Positions 14,033 through 20,004 of a stretch of 22,279 nt of DNA are shown piece by piece (positions within the stretch are counted from its first letter, which is position 1; every line of letters begins with the position of its first letter). The notes beneath the pieces are model-generated. The model searched no databases and was not told the origin of the DNA. It was given only the letters and a program-made list of their open reading frames with translations. Source of the DNA: a virus. The stretch covers positions 1-22,279 of IMG/VR virus record IMGVR_UViG_3300049736_000180; one strand, given 5' to 3'. The position numbers and the translations under genes are program-made.

Positions 14033-14560
14033 ATGACAGATGAAAGAATAATGGGATTAGAAATTATCGAAGGGGAAACTAGAGTACCCGAAGTAATCCT
14101 ACCACAGAGAGTCGGTGGTGAATTCGTAACACTAGACACACAACAACAGTTTGCTGGTAAAAGAGTAATTGTATTTGGTTTGCCTGGCGCATTCACACCA
14201 ACATGTTCAACTCAACAACTGCCTGGCTTTGATGAGAACTTTGAGAAGTTCCAAGAAAAAGGTATTGATGAGATTTACTGTGTATCAGTTAACGATACAT
14301 TCGTAATGAACTCATGGTTCGAATCATTAGGTATCAAAAACGTTTACCCTCTTCCCGATGGTAACGGTGAGTTCACTCACTTGATTGGTGCAGAATGTTC
14401 TAAATCAAATCTTGGTTTTGGATATAGGTCTTGGAGATATGCAATAGTTGTTAATGATGGTGTAATTGAAAAAGCATTTATCGAAGATGGTTATCAAGAC
14501 AATGCAGAGTCCGACCCCTACGAATTCTCAAGCCCAGAAAATCTATTAGAAAATCTTTAG
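14033..14560 (+). CDS. peroxiredoxin (Prx5-like)
   Basis: A 175-aa thiol peroxidase of the Prx5/redoxin type that reduces hydrogen peroxide and organic peroxides. The active-site segment GAFTPTCS puts the peroxidatic Cys at residue 58. Downstream family features include the ISVND-type strand (here VSVND) and a W-x-x-x-x-G-I/V segment. Two other Cys follow (in IYCVSV and AECSKS), either of which could be resolving. There is no signal peptide, so it is cytoplasmic. The start at 14033 is chosen because GGAG lies 7 nt before it. The gene has its own promoter under a strong inverted repeat. It is an auxiliary gene that probably protects the infected cell from oxidative damage. Confidence 0.9.
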   Translation: MTDERIMGLEIIEGETRVPEVILPQRVGGEFVTLDTQQQFAGKRVIVFGLPGAFTPTCSTQQLPGFDENFEKFQEKGIDEIYCVSVNDTFVMNSWFESLGIKNVYPLPDGNGEFTHLIGAECSKSNLGFGYRSWRYAIVVNDGVIEKAFIEDGYQDNAESDPYEFSSPENLLENL

Positions 14561-14568
14561 AAACCGCC

Positions 14569-14598
14569 TTGACAGCATTGTGCTAAATACTGTATAAT
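14569..14598 (+). promoter_or_regulatory. sigma70 promoter of the DNA-modification genes
   Basis: A perfect -35 TTGACA (14569-14574) and a perfect -10 TATAAT (14593-14598), spaced by 18 nt. The expected start of transcription, 6-7 nt on, falls on the ATG at 14605, so the message would be leaderless or nearly so. The -35 context GCCTTGACA is shared with the promoter at 1477. Confidence 0.8.
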
Positions 14599-14604
14599 GG
14601 AGTC

Positions 14605-15879
14605 ATGATGAGTAATAAATATTTTCAATACAACCTAGAAGACCTTCATCGTAACAGTGAAAGTAAACAGTTTAATTACATTACTTTCTTTGCTGGTGGT
14701 GGGGGTTCTTCATGTGGTTACAAACTCGCAGGTGGTGACGTTCGATACATGAACGAGTTCCAACAGATTCATGTTGACACCTACCTAGAAAATTTCCCCA
14801 ATACAGTTCATGAATGTAGAGACATTAAAGAAGTCACTGCAGAAGGAATCATGGAGCTGACTGGACTTAAAAAATATGAATTAGATATCATGGATGGGTC
14901 ACCACCTTGTCCACCATTTTCTATGGCAGGTTCCAAGAAAGAAGGATGGAATCAAGAGAAGATGGCATATGGTATGAAGCAACAGAACATCGAAGACCTA
15001 ACATGGGAAATGATTAGGATTGCTGAAGGGTTAATGCCTAAAGTTATAGTATGTGAGAACGTGAAAGGTCTCTCGATGGACTATGCAAGAGACCATCTAA
15101 ACAAGATGGTAAATGATTTCGAAGCACTAGGATACTCAGTGACTTGGAAAATCATGAAGGGACATCAGCATGGTGTACCTCAGAAGAGAGAAAGAGTATT
15201 CATGGTTGGTGTACGTGATGATGTACTAGAAGGTATTGGAATGCCTTGGATGTGTATGTCTTCAGTCTTCCCCGACCCAGTTAAAGAATTTGCATCCATT
15301 GAAGATGCAATTCAAGATTTAGAAACCGATGAAGAGAATATGAAGGATGCAGCTTATCTAGAAACTGCAATGGACGATTCATCAAAAGGACATTGGGTAA
15401 ATGGTTTTGAACAACATCCCGATGAGAAGTTCAAGGATTGTGGCCCATGTGGTGGAGTTACACCTATACTACATGAGAGAGACAATCAAGCATATGTTTC
15501 TATTGGAGACCACATTGTTAAACCTTGGTTCCAAGAACAGATTAGAAACGGACACATACAACCCGAAGACGAGAAACATTCTTACTACATGTCAAGAATA
15601 GTTCCTAAACATTTACCAGCCCATTCATTAACTGAACAGGGATGTCAACCCAAGTTTATGGGTGGTAATCATTTCCATCACAGTGGTAGAAGAATTTACA
15701 CACCAAAAGAAATGGTGAGATTAATGACTCTACCAAATGATTATAAAATGACTGGTGACTACAATGATAAAGGTGCAAGAATAGGATTGATGGTTGCACC
15801 ATTATGTATGTATTACCTAGTCGAAAACATTAAAGGACAAATATTAGAACCATGGAATTCACTGCAACAAAAGACTTAG
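14605..15879 (+). CDS. DNA cytosine-C5 methyltransferase
   Basis: A 424-aa enzyme that transfers a methyl group from S-adenosylmethionine to carbon 5 of cytosine in DNA. Motifs are in the usual order: I FFAGGGGSSCGY (SAM binding, about 28-39), IV GSPPCPPFS with catalytic Cys at residue 102, VI ENVKG, VIII QKRERVFMVG, then a target-recognition region of about 140 residues, IX R-R-x-Y-T-x-x-E-M-x-R-L, and a diverged motif X near GARIGLMVAPL. All catalytic residues are present. The next gene, a TET-like dioxygenase, overlaps by 28 nt, so 5-methylcytosine is probably an intermediate. No restriction endonuclease is near. A second ATG at 14608 is better spaced from GGAG (14599-14602). Target sequence is unknown. 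Confidence 0.95.
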   Translation: MMSNKYFQYNLEDLHRNSESKQFNYITFFAGGGGSSCGYKLAGGDVRYMNEFQQIHVDTYLENFPNTVHECRDIKEVTAEGIMELTGLKKYELDIMDGSPPCPPFSMAGSKKEGWNQEKMAYGMKQQNIEDLTWEMIRIAEGLMPKVIVCENVKGLSMDYARDHLNKMVNDFEALGYSVTWKIMKGHQHGVPQKRERVFMVGVRDDVLEGIGMPWMCMSSVFPDPVKEFASIEDAIQDLETDEENMKDAAYLETAMDDSSKGHWVNGFEQHPDEKFKDCGPCGGVTPILHERDNQAYVSIGDHIVKPWFQEQIRNGHIQPEDEKHSYYMSRIVPKHLPAHSLTEQGCQPKFMGGNHFHHSGRRIYTPKEMVRLMTLPNDYKMTGDYNDKGARIGLMVAPLCMYYLVENIKGQILEPWNSLQQKT

Positions 15880-16853
15880 GATTTAAAGAAACATTTAAGA
15901 AATGGAACGGTAAGTATCTTACTGAAGATTCTTATGACACTGTTATCTCATCCATTGGTGTAGAAGATGATACTATTAAAATATACAAACCTCATGGTAC
16001 ACTCATGGGTGAAACTTTACTTGCATGTATAGTAAAGAAAGCATACAAAGGTAAAACTTATAGAACAGTTAAAGACACTTTGTTCTCTATAGATGATACA
16101 TCTACAATGAGAGCAAATGCAGCCGGGCCTATCGACCACGAAGAAATGAAAGCAAAAGGATTAATCGAAGGTAAAGACTATGTCCTAAGAACTCCAAACA
16201 GTTATTATCCATTAAAGAAGAACGGTGAGTTCAATCGTATTGCAGAAGCAAATGAGATTCATTCAGTTCTAATCGGGTATAAACGTGGCAGATTCACAGG
16301 AATGATTAAGGCAAGTGGTTGGATGGATAAGAAAGCAAACAAAGAAAAGTTTGAAACCCTTCAACAGATTGCACAAGTAAATGAACAAGCATTAAAGACT
16401 GCAGTTCCCGAGATATGGAATATGCAAAGAACATTTGCAGATGAATGTATAGAAGAGAAATACCATATCGGTGGAGCTCCTATGACAGCGTTATCTGCAA
16501 ACAAATATTCAACTGGTGGGACTGCAAAGATGTCTGCACATTTGGATGGAAAAGATTTAGAGTTCGGAATGACAACTATGTGTGTCTTCCGTATTGGAGA
16601 ATTTGGGGGTGCATACTTATGTTTCCCTAGATATGGTATTGCTATTGAAGCAGATGATGGAGACGTACTGATTGCAGATTCAAATGAATTGCATGGTGTA
16701 TCACCTATCACTGGTGAAGGAGTAAGGTTATCATGTGTTGCATATTGTGATGAACATGTTGCAACTAAAGGGAGAGCTGGAAAGACTGAGAATCCTATCG
16801 GCCCACATGCTGGAAAGTATGAGGAGAAAGGTTCACTCGACAGCTTTTTCTAG
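15852..16853 (+). CDS. TET/JBP-like 5-methylcytosine dioxygenase
   Basis: A 333-aa protein predicted to be a 2-oxoglutarate/Fe(II) dioxygenase of the TET/JBP family, which oxidises the methyl group of 5-methylcytosine (or thymine) in DNA to hydroxymethyl. The core is near the C-terminal half: H-x-D (H230, D232) in SAHLDG, a GGAYLCFP turn, ADDGDVLIADSNELHG with the distal iron-binding H281, and the 2OG-binding R292 in GVRLSC. This order and the G-D-V-x-[IL]-x-x-x-x-E-x-H pattern are those of the Tet_JBP domain. The N-terminal half is family-specific. It overlaps the methyltransferase gene by 28 nt, the best functional clue. An alternative is a thymine-oxidising JBP-type activity; 5mC is favoured by the context. 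Confidence 0.82.
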   Translation: MEFTATKDLGFKETFKKWNGKYLTEDSYDTVISSIGVEDDTIKIYKPHGTLMGETLLACIVKKAYKGKTYRTVKDTLFSIDDTSTMRANAAGPIDHEEMKAKGLIEGKDYVLRTPNSYYPLKKNGEFNRIAEANEIHSVLIGYKRGRFTGMIKASGWMDKKANKEKFETLQQIAQVNEQALKTAVPEIWNMQRTFADECIEEKYHIGGAPMTALSANKYSTGGTAKMSAHLDGKDLEFGMTTMCVFRIGEFGGAYLCFPRYGIAIEADDGDVLIADSNELHGVSPITGEGVRLSCVAYCDEHVATKGRAGKTENPIGPHAGKYEEKGSLDSFF

Positions 16854-16879
16854 ACCTAAATAATAATGTATCAACTGGA

Positions 16880-16926
16880 ACGTTTCCTTTTGGACATCAA
16901 ACGTCAAATCATATCCCCGTGGGATA
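16880..16926 (+). promoter_or_regulatory. two hairpins before the ParB-like gene
   Basis: In the 83-nt gap, ACGTTT (16880-16885) pairs with AAACGT (16899-16904), and TATCCC (16912-16917) pairs with GGGATA (16921-16926) across the loop CGT. The second stem ends on the first base of the ribosome site AAGGAG (16926-16931). It could limit ribosome access or process the message. No T-run follows, so termination is unlikely. Confidence 0.45.
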
Positions 16927-16936
16927 AGGAGTAAAA

Positions 16937-18073
16937 ATGACAACACAACAACACCTGTTCGCAGGTTTAAAAAAGAGCTACGATATAGAACTCACCCGAG
17001 AACTATGTCCACCCAAAGAAACTTATCAAACTTGTAAATTCAAGAAAAGACTTGTAGTACACAAGGATAAGATTCACATCATTGACCCTATTACAGGGGA
17101 ACCATTGCAACCGAGAGAAGAAATCAATCTCACTCAAAATGTTATTGAGATTAAAACTTCATTCAAGTACAGAGGTTGGTTACATTCAGAAGAACCATTA
17201 TTTGTACAAGTCGCTGCTGATGGAAACTTCATTCTAAGAAGTGGATTCAACAGATACAAAGCTGCAACGGAAAGTGGTTGGGAATATCTATTAGTAGATG
17301 TGTATGAAGATGCACCAGTCCAAAAGGACAACATTGCATTTAAGTATGTTTGTAACAATACTAACCTACCATCTAAACCTAATAAAGATATTGACTTCAT
17401 TAGAGGTGTAGTAGAAGCGATTGATGCAAATGCAATCAATCAAGAAGTCGAAGAAGAGATAATCTCATTCTTAAAACAAATCACATCAACAGATGATGGT
17501 ATGCGTTTAAAGACAGATGAAGAGATTGTCAATTATGTCGATGTAACAGAAGTAAATGACGATGGTTCAGAGAGTACTATTCAAGAACTATCAACTTCAT
17601 GTTTACTATATAAGGTCTACAGACAGAGAGGAAAGAACAGAAACATTCTACCGTTAGATGGTAAGGGTGCAAACCAAATTCTAAACTCTCTTGGAAAGGG
17701 ATGGGCTGGAGCAAGAAACAAAGATGTAACTGAGTTAGGTTATTGTTTTGAGAAGAAGACTACATGTCACAGGATACTGTGGGATGGTATGAAGCTTTAT
17801 AACAAGTATCAAACACCTATCATGTTATATGGTTATGTTGAGAATCCCTCATCAATGACTTTAAAGTCTGATAGAATAGAAACACTTGCAAGATACGAGT
17901 GGTTCATAGAAGAATGTGTAAGAAGATTTACGGATTCTCTTGACTATCACAAGATGGGACTTAACTTCATGGAACTTGAATGGAAGTTCAGAGAAATCTT
18001 TCAGTGGGGTGGATTTATACCTCAAGATAAAACACCACATTGTGATGAAAGTGGAAGGATAGTAGAACTATGA
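16937..18073 (+). CDS. ParB-like nuclease-domain protein
   Basis: A 378-aa protein with a ParB/sulfiredoxin-type domain at about residues 60-115: the EEPLFVQ strand, a DGNFILRSGFNRYKAA segment that matches the ParB pattern (G-x-x-x-[IL]-x-x-G-x-x-R-x-x-A), and a GWEYLLVDVYE strand. The rest is unassigned, with a large charged C-terminal region (about 240-378). ParB-like domains are found as CTP-binding clamps, as nucleases, and in phage DNA-modification gene clusters. Its place between the TET-like and kinase genes suggests it guides or completes base modification. It does not look like a partition protein, as no ParA is near. The stop overlaps the kinase start by 4 nt. Confidence 0.75.
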   Translation: MTTQQHLFAGLKKSYDIELTRELCPPKETYQTCKFKKRLVVHKDKIHIIDPITGEPLQPREEINLTQNVIEIKTSFKYRGWLHSEEPLFVQVAADGNFILRSGFNRYKAATESGWEYLLVDVYEDAPVQKDNIAFKYVCNNTNLPSKPNKDIDFIRGVVEAIDANAINQEVEEEIISFLKQITSTDDGMRLKTDEEIVNYVDVTEVNDDGSESTIQELSTSCLLYKVYRQRGKNRNILPLDGKGANQILNSLGKGWAGARNKDVTELGYCFEKKTTCHRILWDGMKLYNKYQTPIMLYGYVENPSSMTLKSDRIETLARYEWFIEECVRRFTDSLDYHKMGLNFMELEWKFREIFQWGGFIPQDKTPHCDESGRIVEL

Positions 18074-18603
18074 TTATAATGGTTGGTGGAGTTCCATGTT
18101 CGGGAAAGTCAACTCTCATGAGAAGACTTATCTCTAGGTTAGATGAACCCAATCTAATTGAACCGATGAAACTATTTAAGTGCCAAGAACATGGTGACAT
18201 ATTAGTAGTCGGTCAATATCCCGAGGGAGAGACATTCGGCGGAACTGATAAGCTCTCTCACGGTTCTATCCCACAGTTTAGAGAGTTCATTGAAGCAATG
18301 AACATTGCATACAAACATGTTCTTATAGAAGGTGACAGATACTTTAGAGGAGTAGACATAGAATGGTTAATGGATAATCATGAAGCAAGAGTCTATGTAC
18401 TTACTGTAGGACTAGAAGAAGAACATAATCGTCATGCAGAAAGAGGAGACACACAATCAGAAGTGTGGTTAAAGGGAAGAAGAAGTCAGATAAATAATAT
18501 ATTAACAAACATGAACTTGTTAGGACAACTACAGATTCGTGATAATGATTCAATAGAATCATCTATGAAAATAGAGGAAGAAATTTATGCCAGAATTATT
18601 TGA
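18070..18603 (+). CDS. P-loop kinase, candidate DNA-base kinase
   Basis: A 177-aa P-loop kinase. Walker A GGVPCSGKST is at residues 6-15. A central segment GTDKLSHGSIPQFREFIE and the following strand HVLIEGDRYF resemble phage kinases that phosphorylate 5-hydroxymethyl bases within DNA (from pattern memory, not verified). A lid-like region with E-x-x-x-R-x-x-x-R follows (EEEHNRHAERGD). If the preceding enzymes make 5-hydroxymethylcytosine, this kinase could activate it by phosphorylation, opening the way to further substitution. A general nucleotide kinase or a zeta-toxin-like kinase is the main alternative. It overlaps the ParB-like gene by 4 nt. Confidence 0.75.
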   Translation: MIIMVGGVPCSGKSTLMRRLISRLDEPNLIEPMKLFKCQEHGDILVVGQYPEGETFGGTDKLSHGSIPQFREFIEAMNIAYKHVLIEGDRYFRGVDIEWLMDNHEARVYVLTVGLEEEHNRHAERGDTQSEVWLKGRRSQINNILTNMNLLGQLQIRDNDSIESSMKIEEEIYARII

Positions 18604-18892
18604 TAAAAAGGTCTACATGGTAGTAGAAAATCCATCCGAAGAAGATGCAGCTATTGAATTGACTGGTGGAGAATGGGATGGATTAGTATACCAATATGGT
18701 AAGTTACAATTCGAAGAAGGTAAACCAAATATTAACTTCCAAAGAACTATAAGAAGGTTTCCACACGGCCAAGAAAAGACAGATATTGGACTTGAGGAAC
18801 TCCTAAATAATAGTGAATTAAATGACCTCATGGGTGAAATCCTCATGGAATTGGTCGATGAACAAATGAAACGAGAACAAGATGCCAAATAA
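18587..18892 (+). CDS. hypothetical protein
   Basis: A 101-aa protein I do not recognise. The N-terminal half is predicted beta-rich with GGEWDGLVYQYGKLQF, and the C-terminal third is acidic and helical (from about 68), ending Lys-rich. It has no membrane segment or signal peptide. It overlaps the kinase by 17 nt and the next small gene by 11 nt, so it is part of the same transcription unit as the modification genes. GAGG (about 18574) precedes the ATG. A role in the modification block cannot be shown. Confidence 0.75.
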   Translation: MPELFDKKVYMVVENPSEEDAAIELTGGEWDGLVYQYGKLQFEEGKPNINFQRTIRRFPHGQEKTDIGLEELLNNSELNDLMGEILMELVDEQMKREQDAK

Positions 18893-19040
18893 TGCAAGAC
18901 AAGTAAAAATACAACTAGATAACGGAGAAATGATTTATCCCGAAATAACTTATACGGATGAGTCTGACTTTGATGCTAAAGTTGCACAATACATTGCCGA
19001 CAACGGTGGAACATACTTAGGAGAGTATCAAGAATTATGA
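18882..19040 (+). CDS. 52-aa hypothetical protein
   Basis: A short gene of 52 codons: it begins within the end of the upstream gene (11-nt overlap) and its stop overlaps the lysozyme ATG (ATGA). Acidic, no hydrophobic helix, with a Q-V-K-I-Q-L-D-N-G-E start that reads as a short beta strand pair. The double overlap supports a real coupled gene. The family is unknown. Confidence 0.6.
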   Translation: MPNNARQVKIQLDNGEMIYPEITYTDESDFDAKVAQYIADNGGTYLGEYQEL

Positions 19041-19486
19041 ACAGGGAAATATTGAAGGAACAAATTAAAAGACACGAAGGTGAAGTATTAGAAGTCTATG
19101 CAGACTCATTAGGATACTTAACTTTTGGAGTGGGACATCTAATCAAAGAAGGTGACCCCGAACATGGTCAACCAGTTGGAACACCAGTATCACAACAAAG
19201 AGTTGATGATGTATATGATTATGATTTTGATAAACACGTTGCAGAAGCAATTCATGTTTTTGGAAGCGATGAAGCATTTTATAATCTACCCGAAGATATA
19301 CAACATGTATTAGTCAACATGACTTTTAACTTAGGTGCAACAAGACTAGGATACTTTAAAGGTATGATAGGTGCAGCTAGAGCTCATGATTGGAAAAAAA
19401 TGGCATATGAAATGGAAGATTCCAAATGGTTTGGACAGGTCGGAAGACGTTCGAAAGAACTACAGGAGCTTGTATTAAATGTCTAA
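19037..19486 (+). CDS. T4-type lysozyme (GH24 endolysin)
   Basis: A 149-aa glycoside hydrolase of family 24 (T4 lysozyme: 164 aa), cutting N-acetylmuramic acid to N-acetylglucosamine bonds in peptidoglycan. The catalytic triad is visible: E14 in RHEGE, D23 in YADSLGY and T29 in LTFGVGHL. Further family features are the NMTFNLGATRLGYF block and the final DSKWF-x-Q-x-x-x-R-x-x-E motif. There is no signal peptide or SAR helix, so a holin should be needed to reach the wall. It is embedded in a run of small overlapping genes rather than next to a clear holin. It overlaps the next broken gene by 8 nt. Confidence 0.95.
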   Translation: MNREILKEQIKRHEGEVLEVYADSLGYLTFGVGHLIKEGDPEHGQPVGTPVSQQRVDDVYDYDFDKHVAEAIHVFGSDEAFYNLPEDIQHVLVNMTFNLGATRLGYFKGMIGAARAHDWKKMAYEMEDSKWFGQVGRRSKELQELVLNV

Positions 19487-19745
19487 TCTTATCAAATGCC
19501 TCCGTTTAGAAAACGGAGACGTTGTTATTGGTAAAGTGAAAGAGTCGTGTTTTTAATATACTGTAGAAGAAGCACATGCTTGTATCGTATCAGTAGAAGG
19601 GGAACAAATGGAAGTGGGTCTAGCTCCATGGATTCCTTATGCAAAGGATTTTACCTTTGACATATCAAAAGTCAGAGTAGTGGCATGTTTTGAACCTAGA
19701 CCAAACCTTGCAACAAACTACAAGGTATTAACTGGAAATAAATAA
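19479..19745 (+). pseudogene. small conserved gene with in-frame TAA
   Basis: One frame runs from ATG 19479 to TAA 19743 and reads as one small protein of 88 codons but for a TAA at 19554-19556 (codon 26). Before it, LIKCLRLENGDVVIGKV is a typical N-terminal beta pair. After it, the same frame goes on as YTVEEAHACIVSVEG and then LAPWIPYAKDFTFDISKVRVVA, a pattern I associate with a small conserved T4-like phage protein. A single substitution would restore it. It may be a true nonsense mutation, a sequencing or assembly error, or two separately translated pieces with restart at ATG 19608. It overlaps lysozyme by 8 nt and shares one base with the next start (TAATG). Confidence 0.7.
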
Positions 19746-19981
19746 TGGTAGATTTTACATCAAAAGTGCTTAACGCACAAATCAAACAGGCTGATGCAAT
19801 GATTGAGAAACACAAAATCAATGTAGAAGTCCTCACAAAAAATGCAGTAGGTGTTGCAGAACATCCCGACACAATGGAAACAGTAGAGAAAGAATTAGAA
19901 AGAATTTCATACTGGACAGATATCAAGTCGGCTGCTCTAAATAATTTCGATTTCGAGAACAAAAGAACATTGACAGAATAG
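19745..19981 (+). CDS. small helical hypothetical protein
   Basis: A 78-aa protein, highly charged and probably all helical or coiled coil (residues 6-35 and 45-60). It has no known motif or membrane segment. It starts in the stop of the broken upstream gene (TAATG) without a strong ribosome site, so it depended on coupling with that gene. The -35 of the gp43 promoter (19970-19975) lies inside its last codons. The family is unknown. Confidence 0.65.
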   Translation: MVDFTSKVLNAQIKQADAMIEKHKINVEVLTKNAVGVAEHPDTMETVEKELERISYWTDIKSAALNNFDFENKRTLTE

Positions 19982-19998
19982 ACCCACTGTAGTATAAT
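19970..19998 (+). promoter_or_regulatory. sigma70 promoter for gp43
   Basis: A perfect TTGACA (19970-19975), a 17-nt spacer and a perfect TATAAT (19993-19998). The -10 is flanked by direct ACTGTA copies (19986-19991 and 20000-20005). The predicted transcription start coincides with the gp43 ATG (20005), and no ribosome site is present, which suggests a leaderless message. Confidence 0.85.
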
Positions 19999-20004
19999 TA
20001 CTGT

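Noticed and set aside
14605-15879. Restriction-modification system
   Set aside because: No endonuclease gene is adjacent; the overlapping partner is a dioxygenase, which fits base modification better.
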